Positions 24,210-32,584 of a stretch of 32,584 nucleotides of DNA are shown here, piece after piece. Position 1 is the stretch's first letter, and each line of letters starts with the position of its first letter. The notes under the pieces are model-generated. The model ran no database searches. It saw only the letters and a program-made list of their open reading frames with translations, and had not been told where the DNA came from. The stretch lies in the NCBI GenBank assembly GCA_028711365.1, contig JAQTSI010000012.1:1-32584 (forward strand), given 5' to 3'. Made by a program: the position numbers and the translations under genes. The DNA comes from Methylococcaceae bacterium. Lineage in GTDB: Bacteria; Pseudomonadota; Gammaproteobacteria; Methylococcales; Methylococcaceae.

Positions 24210-26123
24210 GTGAACGATATGCTAAAAAACATCTTGCTATGGGTAGTCATAGCCGTCGTGCTAATGTCCTTGTTCAATAATTTCGGCTCCCGCAAATCCG
24301 ACGAAACTTCGATGTCCTATTCGCAGTTCATCGCATCGGTGAACGAAGGACAGGTCAAGCAGGTGATCATCGACGGACGCACGATTCATGGCTTGACGGG
24401 AACGGGTGAGAAATTCACCACTTACAGTCCCGGAGACCTGCACCTGGTCGACGATCTGTTGAAAAACCGGGTCGAAATCAAAGCCCAACCCCCCGAGCAA
24501 CAATCCTTACTGATGCAGATCTTCATCTCCTGGGCGCCCATGCTGTTATTGGTCGGAGTGTGGATCTTCTTCATGCGCAAGTCGCAAGGCGGAGCAGGGG
24601 GCGGCGCCATGTCGTTCGGCAAGAGCAAAGCGAGATTGCTCGAGGAAGACCAAGTGAAGGTCACTTTCGCCGATGTGGCGGGGGTGGAGGAAGCCAAGGA
24701 AGACGTCGCCGAAATGGTGGATTTCCTGAAAGACCCGGCCAAATTCCAGAAACTGGGCGGAAAGATTCCCAGCGGTGCGCTGATGGTCGGCCCCCCCGGC
24801 ACCGGTAAGACCTTGTTGGCCCGCGCCATTGCCGGTGAGGCCAAGGTGCCGTTCTTCACCATTTCGGGTTCGGATTTCGTCGAAATGTTTGTGGGCGTGG
24901 GCGCTTCCCGCGTCCGCGACATGTTTGAGCAGGCCAAGAAGCGCTCGCCTTGCATCATCTTCATCGATGAAATCGATGCGGTGGGCCGTCATCGCGGCGC
25001 GGGTTTGGGCGGTGGCCATGACGAGCGCGAGCAAACCCTGAACCAGTTGCTGGTGGAAATGGACGGATTTTCGGGAAACGAGGGCGTCATCGTGATCGCC
25101 GCCACCAACCGGCCCGATGTGCTCGATCCCGCCTTGTTGCGGCCCGGCCGCTTCGACCGTCAAATCGTGGTCGGCGTGCCGGATATTCGTGGACGTGAAC
25201 AAATTTTGAAAGTGCACGCCAAACGCCTGCCCTTGGGAGACGACGTGGAGATCCAATACCTGGCGCGCGGAACGCCGGGATTCTCCGGTGCGGATTTGGC
25301 CAATCTGGTCAACGAGGCGGCTCTGTTCGCCGCGCGCAAGAACAAGCGCGTGGTCGAGATGGAAGATTTCGAAAAAGCCAAGGACAAGATCCTCATGGGC
25401 GCCGAGCGCAAGTCCCTGGTGATGAGTGAGGAGGAAAAGAAGCTGACCGCTTATCACGAAGCCGGACATGCCATCGTCGGTCGCTTGGTGCCCGAACATG
25501 ATCCCGTCTACAAGGTGAGCATCATGCCGCGCGGGCGGGCTTTGGGCATCACCATGTTCCTGCCCGAGCGCGATCAATACAGCGCCAGCAAGCAAAAACT
25601 GGAAAGCATGATCTCGAGTCTATTCGGCGGGCGCATCGCGGAAGAACTGATCTTCGGCAAGGACATGGTGACGACCGGGGCGTCGAACGACATCGAACGG
25701 GCCACCAACCTGGCGAGAAACATGGTGACCCGCTGGGGTCTGTCCGAGCGCTTGGGGCCTTTGGCCTACATGGAAGAAGAAGGCGAGGTCTTCCTGGGGA
25801 GATCAGTGACCAAGCATAAATCGGTTTCCGAGGATACCGCTCATTTGATCGACGAGGAAATCCGCTCGGTGATCGACTTCAATTACGAGCGAGCCGACCG
25901 CCTATTGCGGGAGAACATGGAGAAACTGCATATCATGGCCGAAGCCTTGATCAAGTATGAGACCATCGATCATTTCCAGATCGACGAAATCATGCAAGGC
26001 AAGGTTCCCAATCCCCCGCAAAGCTGGAAAGATAACCCGCCTTCCAATGGCGATGGCAATCCAGCTTCCCCTGCCTCCCTGTCCGGCGAGTCCAGCCTAG
26101 GCAAGCCGGCGGCGCAGCACTAA
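24210..26123 (+). CDS. ftsH: ATP-dependent zinc metalloprotease FtsH
   Basis: [24 protein letters not shown], Walker [12 protein letters not shown] region, HEAGH zinc motif. Start ambiguous (24201, 24210 GTG or 24219 ATG); 24210 fits AGGGAG spacing. Confidence 0.96.
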   Translation: MNDMLKNILLWVVIAVVLMSLFNNFGSRKSDETSMSYSQFIASVNEGQVKQVIIDGRTIHGLTGTGEKFTTYSPGDLHLVDDLLKNRVEIKAQPPEQQSLLMQIFISWAPMLLLVGVWIFFMRKSQGGAGGGAMSFGKSKARLLEEDQVKVTFADVAGVEEAKEDVAEMVDFLKDPAKFQKLGGKIPSGALMVGPPGTGKTLLARAIAGEAKVPFFTISGSDFVEMFVGVGASRVRDMFEQAKKRSPCIIFIDEIDAVGRHRGAGLGGGHDEREQTLNQLLVEMDGFSGNEGVIVIAATNRPDVLDPALLRPGRFDRQIVVGVPDIRGREQILKVHAKRLPLGDDVEIQYLARGTPGFSGADLANLVNEAALFAARKNKRVVEMEDFEKAKDKILMGAERKSLVMSEEEKKLTAYHEAGHAIVGRLVPEHDPVYKVSIMPRGRALGITMFLPERDQYSASKQKLESMISSLFGGRIAEELIFGKDMVTTGASNDIERATNLARNMVTRWGLSERLGPLAYMEEEGEVFLGRSVTKHKSVSEDTAHLIDEEIRSVIDFNYERADRLLRENMEKLHIMAEALIKYETIDHFQIDEIMQGKVPNPPQSWKDNPPSNGDGNPASPASLSGESSLGKPAAQH

Positions 26124-26138
26124 GCCCATCTCCGGCTT

Positions 26139-26168
26139 AAACCACCCCGCCTCTTGCGGGGTGGTTCC
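26139..26168 (+). terminator. Intrinsic terminator-like hairpin downstream of ftsH
   Basis: aaccaccccgc ctctt gcggggtggtt. Confidence 0.6.
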
Positions 26169-26186
26169 CGGGCATTCCCATGCCGT

Positions 26187-27071
26187 TCATCGCTGCCGGT
26201 AGGGAATCTGGCAGTAGCTAATCCCTTCCTTCGGTTTGATCCCTTGCTTCGAAAGAAACATGGTCAGTGAATTCATGGACTGATGGATATTGGAGGTAGG
26301 CCCCAGAAACAGGTGTTCCAGGTCGATCGGCTCCCGTGACGACGCGGACAGCTTGAATTCGAGATAGGGCACGAGCATCGAGGTGCCTTCACGGAACAAC
26401 ACCGGTGATGAAACATAATCGGTCAATACCGGCGAGACGACCCGCCATTCTTCCTCCTCCCTGAACGAGGGGTGCTTCAATAGGGCCGCGATGCGCAGAA
26501 GATCGCTCTCGACCTTTTCAAAACGGCCGTAATAGCTTTCAGAAGGGTGTCTTTGCGGCGGATCGGGATGATTTTCCGGTTCCTCGGCCAGATTTTCCAC
26601 CGCGTCAACCACCTGTCCGATCAATACTTGCTGTTGCGCCGGATCGTAGAGGCATTTCCCCAATTCGAAGGATTGCTTTCGGGCGCAGTCGAGTATGTGG
26701 CTCGGATTGAATCCCAAGCTGACCCCTTTGCCCAGGGAGCTATAGCCCCGCCACTGACTCAATAGATTCCCATTCGATCGGAATGAGGCGCCGAAAAGCA
26801 TGTGGCCGTTGGCGATCCGATTGGACACCCAGTCTATGAATTGGCTCAGAAGCGCCCGGTTCTCGCAGCCCTTGGCGAGTCTTTGCGTAGCCTCCTCGCA
26901 AATCAGGTCGACGGTATGCTTCATCTCCGCCGAATCGTTCATATAACGGATGTCACTGGCCCATAACACGCCATGCTCCACGATGCCGAGCAAACCGGTG
27001 AACGTGGTGTAATGGTATAGGGTTTCCTTAGGGGTATCCGAATAAAGACGCGCGGTGATGTTTTTGATCAT
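26187..27071 (-). CDS. DUF2971-family protein
   Basis: LYHYTTFTGLLGIVEHGVLWASDIRYMNDSAEMKH, SFRSNGNLLSQWRGYSSLGKGVSLGFNPSHI, FREEEEWRVV. Confidence 0.78.
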   Translation of the reverse strand: MIKNITARLYSDTPKETLYHYTTFTGLLGIVEHGVLWASDIRYMNDSAEMKHTVDLICEEATQRLAKGCENRALLSQFIDWVSNRIANGHMLFGASFRSNGNLLSQWRGYSSLGKGVSLGFNPSHILDCARKQSFELGKCLYDPAQQQVLIGQVVDAVENLAEEPENHPDPPQRHPSESYYGRFEKVESDLLRIAALLKHPSFREEEEWRVVSPVLTDYVSSPVLFREGTSMLVPYLEFKLSASSREPIDLEHLFLGPTSNIHQSMNSLTMFLSKQGIKPKEGISYCQIPYRQR

Positions 27072-27098
27072 AGGTTCAAGGTTTGCGATCGTTGCGGC

Positions 27099-27779
27099 TC
27101 AAAACGCCAGGACTTGTCGCCGATAGAAGAAGGTTCCGAGCCCCAGCGTGAATATCGCCATGCCGTAAAGCGAGTGTTCCAGGCAGACCAGACGTAGCGA
27201 GCGGGTCTTGCAATAGGTTGCGGCGAACCACCAGCCTCCCAATAATGTCATCACCACGGCCAGGGTATTGCCGAATATCAGGTGCAGCCAGCCGAAAGCC
27301 AGGGCGTTGGCGGCCATCATCGAGCATTGGCTCGTAAACAGTCCCGCATAGCGGCGGAAAAAGAAAGCCCGGTAGATGATCTCCTGAGGCAATACCGATA
27401 GCAGGGGATAAAGCAGCATGATCAAGCCCCAAAGTCCGGGTTTTTGAGTGGGTAGAAAAAGAAACTGCTCGGGCAAGAAAATAGCGGCGGCTGGCATCAT
27501 GGTCAGGGTACAGATCAGCCAGCGCAGCAGGAGAAGGCGCAATTGCGCTCTCTCCGCGAAAGGGTCCTCACCCCGCCATAGCCGGGCCAGCCCATCACCA
27601 TTGCGCCGCAGCCAGAAAGCAGCGATCAGTGCCATGGCCAGCAAGGGAATGATCCAGGGCATAGGCAGCCACTGCTTTGCCAATGCCCAGGGCGTCAGGA
27701 AGAATACCGTCAGGCATTCGAAGCCGAGCAGAAGTTTGATTTGAGCTTGGCCGTTCCGTTCCGGCGCGAGATTTCTCAT
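27099..27779 (-). CDS. CPBP-family intramembrane metalloprotease
   Basis: VLPQEIIYRAFFFRRYAGLF and NALAFGWLHLIFGN (CPBP motifs), multiple TM segments. Confidence 0.83.
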   Translation of the reverse strand: MRNLAPERNGQAQIKLLLGFECLTVFFLTPWALAKQWLPMPWIIPLLAMALIAAFWLRRNGDGLARLWRGEDPFAERAQLRLLLLRWLICTLTMMPAAAIFLPEQFLFLPTQKPGLWGLIMLLYPLLSVLPQEIIYRAFFFRRYAGLFTSQCSMMAANALAFGWLHLIFGNTLAVVMTLLGGWWFAATYCKTRSLRLVCLEHSLYGMAIFTLGLGTFFYRRQVLAF

Positions 27780-27794
27780 CCCCGTTCGCGCCGG

Positions 27795-28805
27795 CTAGAT
27801 CGCCGTTACGATCTCGCGAACCAGTTCGGGGCCACGGTAGATGAAGCCGCTGTAAACCTGCACCAGGCTCGCACCGGCGTTCAATTTGGCGAGAGCTTCG
27901 GTTGCGCCAAACACCCCGCCACTGGCGATGATGGGCAGATCCCCGCACAGCACTTGCGCCAGCTTCGCGACGATTTCGGTGGATCTTTCGAACAAGGGCT
28001 TGCCGCTCAAGCCTCCCGCTTCCGCCGCGTAGGGAGAGCTTTCCACGCCCGTTCGGGACAGCGTGGTGTTGGTGGCGATGACCGCATCGGCATGGTGTTT
28101 CAGCAGCACTTCAGCCAGCGGGGCGATTTCCCCAAGCTCCAGGTCGGGAGCGATCTTGACCGCCATCGGGACGCGCCGGTTTTGTTCCTGAGCCAGTTTT
28201 TCCCTTTCCACCGCCAATCCGCCCAACAGACTCTCCAGATATTGCGTGGTTTGCAATTGCCGCAAACCCGGCGTGTTGGGTGAAGAGATATTGACGGCGA
28301 TGTAATCCGCATAGAGATGAGCCTTGCGCAAACCCGGAAGATAATCATCGAGAGCATCCTCCACCGGCGTGGCGAGATTCTTGCCGATGTTGATGCCAAG
28401 AATGATGTGGGAACGCTTCGCCCGAACCCGTTCGATCAGATAGTCGATGCCCTTGTTGTTGAAGCCGAGCCGGTTGATGAGGGCTTGCTGCTCGACCAGC
28501 CGGAACAATCGCGGTTTCGGGTTGCCGGGCTGGGGAAGAGGGGTGACCGTGCCGAGCTCGATGAAGCCGAACCCCAGGGCGGCCAGACCGTCGATGCAAT
28601 CGCCATTTTTGTCCAATCCGGCGGCGACGCCCACCGGATTGGGAAATTCCAGCCCCATGACCGTTCTGGGACGGACGGGCAAGTCTTGTCGCAGGGGATT
28701 GAGCGGACCGAGCCGGGCCAATGATTTCAGGGCGTACAGACCGATGTGGTGCGCCGTTTCCGGATCGAAGCGAAACAGCAGGGGACGGATCAGTTCGTAT
28801 AACAT
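27795..28805 (-). CDS. pyrD: Dihydroorotate dehydrogenase (quinone), class 2
   Basis: GLEFPNPVGVAAGLDKNGDCIDGLAALGFGFIELGTVTPLPQPGNPKPRLFRL, NRLGFNNKG, VNISSPNTPGLR, ATNTTLSR. Confidence 0.97.
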   Translation of the reverse strand: MLYELIRPLLFRFDPETAHHIGLYALKSLARLGPLNPLRQDLPVRPRTVMGLEFPNPVGVAAGLDKNGDCIDGLAALGFGFIELGTVTPLPQPGNPKPRLFRLVEQQALINRLGFNNKGIDYLIERVRAKRSHIILGINIGKNLATPVEDALDDYLPGLRKAHLYADYIAVNISSPNTPGLRQLQTTQYLESLLGGLAVEREKLAQEQNRRVPMAVKIAPDLELGEIAPLAEVLLKHHADAVIATNTTLSRTGVESSPYAAEAGGLSGKPLFERSTEIVAKLAQVLCGDLPIIASGGVFGATEALAKLNAGASLVQVYSGFIYRGPELVREIVTAI

Positions 28806-28844
28806 GGCATCTCGAATGGTTAAGGACGGATTCTGAGACGACGC

Positions 28845-30254
28845 CTATTCGTTCCGGGACAGAGCCAGCTTGCTATGGCGCATGGAATAGGCGAAATACA
28901 CCACCAGCCCCAAGGCGAGCCAGATGATGAAACGGTACCAGGTTATGGTCGGCAGGAAAACCATCAGCGCCGAGCAGGAGAGTATCCCCAGCACGGGAAA
29001 AAGTGGATTGGCCGCCGTCTTGAAAGGGCGGTGCATATGCGGATCGGTATTGCGCAGCACGATCACGCCCAGGCATACCAGCACGAAAGCGAACAAGGTG
29101 CCGATGTTCACCAATTCGGCCAGCTCACCGAGGGGCACCAATCCAGCGACCGCCGCGATCGCCAAGCCGCACAGCACGATCACTCGCACCGGCGTCTGGG
29201 TCTTGGCGTTGACCGTGGAAAAAAACGGCGACAGGAGGCCATCCCGCGACATGGCGAAGATGATGCGGGTCAGGGCGTAATACAACACCAGCATCACCGT
29301 GGTGAGCCCCGCGATTACCCCAGTGGCCACCAGGGCCGAGGCCCAGTTCAAGCCCAGCAGTTTGAGCGCGTGGGCCACGGGGGAGGAGACGTTCAACTCG
29401 CCGTAAGGCACGGCCCCGGTCAATAGGCCCGCTACCAGGATATACACCAGGGTACAGAAACCGAGTGAGCCGATGATGCCGATGGGGATGTCGCGCCGGG
29501 GATTGTGGGCTTCCTCGGCGGCGGTAGAGACGGCATCGAAGCCGACATAAGCGAAGAAGACGATGGAAGAGCCGGCCAGGATGCCGATCGGCTTGCCTTC
29601 GGCGTTATGCCCGAACCAGCCGAAGGGCATGAAGGGAGTCCAGTTTTCCGGGTGGATGTTGAACAGGGCCAAGGAGACGAAAACGGTGATGGTCAGCAAT
29701 TTGACCATCACCATTACCGTGTTGAGCTTTGCGCTTTCCTTCACGCCGATGATCAGCATGACCATCAGCAAGAGCACGATGGCCGCCGCCGGCAGGTTGA
29801 TGATGCCGCCTAGCGAAGGGGCATGGGTCAGCGACGTCGGCAGGGGGATGCCGATAGCCTCCAGGGCGTTGTTGAAATAACCCGACCAGCCGTTGGCCAC
29901 GGCGGCTACGGAAATGCCATATTCCAGGATCAGGTCCCAACCGATGATCCACGCCGCCAATTCGCCGAAAGCCGCGTAACTGTAGCCATAAGCGCTGCCG
30001 CAACCGCCCACGCAGGAGGCCAGCTCGGCATAGGAAAGGGCGGCGAAGGTACAGGCAAGCCCGGCGAACACGAAGGAGATCACCACCGCGGGCCCCGCCA
30101 GGGTCGCCGCCGCGATGCCGGTGAGCACGAAGATGCCGGTGCCGATGATGGCGCCGATGCCGAGCAGGGTCAAATCGACTGCGCTCAGGCAACGGCGCAG
30201 GCCGCTTTCCTCGAAATCTTCGGAGGCATTGCGCTTGATACGGAAAATTTGCAT
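28845..30254 (-). CDS. APC-superfamily amino acid permease (cationic amino acid transporter-like)
   Basis: LRRCLSAVDLTLLGIGAIIGTGIFVLTGIAAATLAGPAVVISFVFAGLACTFAALSYAELAS; FFAYVGFDAVSTAAEEAHNPRRDIPIGI. Confidence 0.94.
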   Translation of the reverse strand: MQIFRIKRNASEDFEESGLRRCLSAVDLTLLGIGAIIGTGIFVLTGIAAATLAGPAVVISFVFAGLACTFAALSYAELASCVGGCGSAYGYSYAAFGELAAWIIGWDLILEYGISVAAVANGWSGYFNNALEAIGIPLPTSLTHAPSLGGIINLPAAAIVLLLMVMLIIGVKESAKLNTVMVMVKLLTITVFVSLALFNIHPENWTPFMPFGWFGHNAEGKPIGILAGSSIVFFAYVGFDAVSTAAEEAHNPRRDIPIGIIGSLGFCTLVYILVAGLLTGAVPYGELNVSSPVAHALKLLGLNWASALVATGVIAGLTTVMLVLYYALTRIIFAMSRDGLLSPFFSTVNAKTQTPVRVIVLCGLAIAAVAGLVPLGELAELVNIGTLFAFVLVCLGVIVLRNTDPHMHRPFKTAANPLFPVLGILSCSALMVFLPTITWYRFIIWLALGLVVYFAYSMRHSKLALSRNE

Positions 30255-30460
30255 GGTTCGTTACCTTGAGGTCGGGCTGATATTCAAGGCATTATGCCTC
30301 AAAGCCGGGACAGTAAGGAAAAGCCAAACCCATGGCGAATAGATGGATGCAGGCGAAGCGGATACGGTTGGAAAAGGGTTGAGAGGGGAGATGCGTACCC
30401 GGATGGGGTGTCCCCATTAGCCAGGCGCGCCGCATGGCCATGCCGAATGTTGCCAGTTGG

Positions 30461-30691
30461 TCATGGCGTCGAATCGCCCTCGAAGTTTCCAAACAGCCCA
30501 TATCCCACGGACGTCTTGGGGCTCGCCCCGAGTTCATTCAGTGCCTCTTTCAGAAACTTCGTGGCGCCGGGCAGTTCCCGTTTTGCGGCCTCCGCGTCGG
30601 CAAGGCCGGGGTATTAGGGCGATGGCGAAGCGAAGGCGGATTTCTTCGGCCACCCGGTTCCGGAGGGTGATTCTTGCTTAGTGGTGCTCAT
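30461..30691 (-). pseudogene. Decayed companion ORF downstream of the zeta-like kinase
   Basis: ATG overlaps the kinase stop (ATGA). Coding signal is split between frames: MSTTKQESPSG..., VAEEIRLRFAIALIPRP, then PGLADAEAAKRELPGATKFLKEALNELGASPKTSVGYGLFGNFEGDSTP*. Confidence 0.5.
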
Positions 30692-31259
30692 AGACCGGCT
30701 TCCCAGATCAAGTGTTGATAATGGCTCGCATGAAGTACCTCGCGATTGCCATTGTGTTCGTCAAAGATGGGTTCGGGGCGTTCGTTGCCGTTCATGAAGT
30801 AGCGAGTACGATCAGCGCGAGCGCTGAATTCCAGTAGCAGATTGCGCAGACTTCTTGGAAAGCGCCTTTCGATGTCGCTGCCCGGAATGCTGTGGCCTCC
30901 ATGACGACGCGTTCGGCCACCCGCAGTCTGACATCTCGACGCTGGGCAGGGTCAGATAAACCAGGTCCACCCGCCAGCCGGTTTGGCGCAGGCGATCGAT
31001 TAGGTGCAAATGGGTTCGGCTCGCCAGTGTGGTTTCGAACGCGAAGTCCTGCTGGCGGGCGATACAGGCTTCAATCTCGCGCAGAAACAAACGGCTGGCC
31101 GCTACCAGTTGGCTTTCCGGTGCCAGCGGAGACAGCCCGGCCGCGATCAGGTCCGCATTGACGAAGTGCCGGCAATTGGCCACCTGGGGCAGGTATTCCA
31201 GGGCAGACGTGGCTTTTACCCGCGCAGTTGGGGCCGGCGATGATCCAACACACCGCCAT
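30688..31259 (-). pseudogene. Zeta-toxin-like P-loop kinase, frameshifted
   Basis: [15 protein letters not shown] (Walker A), then frameshift to [84 protein letters not shown], then further shifts to [11 protein letters not shown] and [62 protein letters not shown]. Confidence 0.75.
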
Positions 31260-31344
31260 CAGCCAGCCTCCACTTCCTTCATGAAGGCCGGTTCCGGCAG
31301 CATGGGGTAAGGGACAAGGGTGGGGCGGGATTCGTTGCGAAAGT

Positions 31345-32232
31345 TTAAATCGTGCTTGCAAAGTGTTTGACTACCTCCACCAATTCTTCATCGATGAGCT
31401 TCAAGGATGCGATCCTATCTGCAAGACATCCCCGCATTTCTTCCCAATAACGCAGGCTTTCGATCTTATGCGAAGCTCTGAGATAACCACAAACGCGGTT
31501 AAGCACTTTTTTGCCATCCAAGGCGCGAGTTAGCCTATCCCATCGTCTATCCGGGTCATGCACATTTTCAGCAAAGGCTTTGATTCTACAGATATTCTCG
31601 GAAAGATGGTTATAACCTTTCCCCGGCAGCGCCTTGTTCATGTGTCTTTCTATATCATCTCGAAGTTCTTGCCCAGAATGGTCTTGACCGAAGCCAGGGT
31701 TGGGAGACTTAAGCTGATTATCAACCATAAACGTGGTAAGTGCCGTAACATCCACCAGATCGTCTTCAAGATTGAGCAAAGTTTCACTATTTACCGATGG
31801 TGCAGGAGAACGGGTAACCCGGCGCGCTAACTCCGACGACAGAGCTTCGGGTTTCAGTAAGTAATTTTCCAGTTCCCAACGGCGCAAAACACAAATGAGG
31901 TCCCCATAGGGCTTTGCTTCGTGAAATTTTTCGTCGTCAGTTTCCCAAAATATTTCGGGCTTTTCATCGGACAGCAAGATATCCCTATCAACGATACCAA
32001 ACACGGATAAATGTTGATTTCGGGCTTCTTCTACCTTTCGCAACACCGCACTACAACCCCCACCTCCCTTGCCACCCTCTTCCGCACTTTCGAAACGGAG
32101 CCTGTCTTGATAGTGAGCGAACCAATGTTCGCAAAATATTCGAACGTCCTCTTCGGATTCCAAAATCACTTTGACGCCGCCCTCGTATCGACTACCGATA
32201 AAATCGGAAGACAAATCCTTGAAACTTCCCAT
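31345..32232 (-). CDS. DUF4435 / TOPRIM-like protein (AriB-like)
   Basis: VILESEEDVRIFCEHWF, FGIVDRDI, RRWELENYLLKPEAL; strong SD (gggaggatagATG). Follows an ATPase gene by 17 nt. Confidence 0.65.
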   Translation of the reverse strand: MGSFKDLSSDFIGSRYEGGVKVILESEEDVRIFCEHWFAHYQDRLRFESAEEGGKGGGGCSAVLRKVEEARNQHLSVFGIVDRDILLSDEKPEIFWETDDEKFHEAKPYGDLICVLRRWELENYLLKPEALSSELARRVTRSPAPSVNSETLLNLEDDLVDVTALTTFMVDNQLKSPNPGFGQDHSGQELRDDIERHMNKALPGKGYNHLSENICRIKAFAENVHDPDRRWDRLTRALDGKKVLNRVCGYLRASHKIESLRYWEEMRGCLADRIASLKLIDEELVEVVKHFASTI

Positions 32233-32249
32233 CTATCCTCCCGTTTGTC

Positions 32250-32584
32250 CTATGTCAGATCTTTTTCTTCAATCAACTCCCCACCCAGGTAAAGCCCCTC
32301 ACGTTCGATTTTTGTAGCTGCAGCAAAACGCCTGAGAATCTCTGTAGAGTGCGTTGTCATAATAACAGTAAAGCCTGGATGGTCTAATGCCAATTGTTCT
32401 AGTGCGTTATAAAGCCGATGTACCCAACGAATATGTAAGTGCGCGTCCATTTCGTCGATTATAGATGCCAGAATTGATTAAGATTCACCTTTCACAGCTT
32501 GAATGGCGTAACTTGTATCCGGTAACTGAAAAAACGAAAGTATCCTTTTGGTGTTTTTCTGCAAAGATCCCAAAACTGAATAAA
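32250..32584 (-). CDS. C-terminal part of an AAA/ABC-type ATPase (AriA/OLD-like), truncated by window edge, with an in-frame TAA
   Basis: Minus-strand frame YSVLGSLQKNTKRILSFFQLPDTSYAIQAVKGES*SILASIIDEMDAHLHIRWVHRLYNALEQLALDHPGFTVIMTTHSTEILRRFAAATKIEREGLYLGGELIEEKDLT*; Walker B IIDEMDAHLH and TTHS switch motif. Confidence 0.6.

Noticed and set aside
27099-27779. CPBP protease motif QEIIYR (first Glu replaced by Gln) as an inactive protease
   Set aside because: PQEIIYRAFFF-type motifs occur, to my recollection, in a regular CPBP subgroup, so inactivity cannot be inferred from this alone.

Overview
The window is about 32.6 kb, mostly high-GC proteobacterial chromosome. The tetrahydromethanopterin (H4MPT) C1 genes (two MtdB-type dehydrogenases and a beta-RFAP synthase) point to a methylotroph or methanotroph, probably gammaproteobacterial (inference). 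Most of it is a compact housekeeping backbone: Amt-like protein, tRNA-Glu, TorD-like chaperone, ABC exporter, PHP phosphoesterase, Tag, lytic transglycosylase, tandem mtdB paralogues, MetF, alpha/beta hydrolase, M18 aminopeptidase, DctA/GltP-type symporter, TlpA, DsbD, CutA, FxsA, UvrD, beta-RFAP synthase, FtsH, CPBP protease, DUF2971, PyrD and APC permease. The right end (about 30.4-32.6 kb) looks accessory. It holds a frameshifted zeta-toxin-like kinase with a decayed companion ORF, then a lower-GC AAA ATPase/DUF4435 (TOPRIM-like) pair resembling the PARIS AriA-AriB defence architecture, with the ATPase cut by the window edge and carrying an in-frame TAA. Other points worth a second look: (i) two adjacent secreted peptides with near-identical promoter/leader/signal peptide but unrelated His/Pro- and His/Gly/Tyr-rich mature parts; (ii) a 12-unit 21-bp tandem repeat encoding a coiled-coil-like heptad (LQNDLAS) on the minus strand; (iii) an Amt-like channel domain that has lost both twin histidines and carries an N-terminal coiled coil; (iv) tandem MtdB paralogues with different cofactor-loop residues; (v) a palindromic element nested inside another palindromic element; (vi) a DsbD with two N-terminal redox domains. 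All homology statements come from motif recognition by eye; no searches were run.
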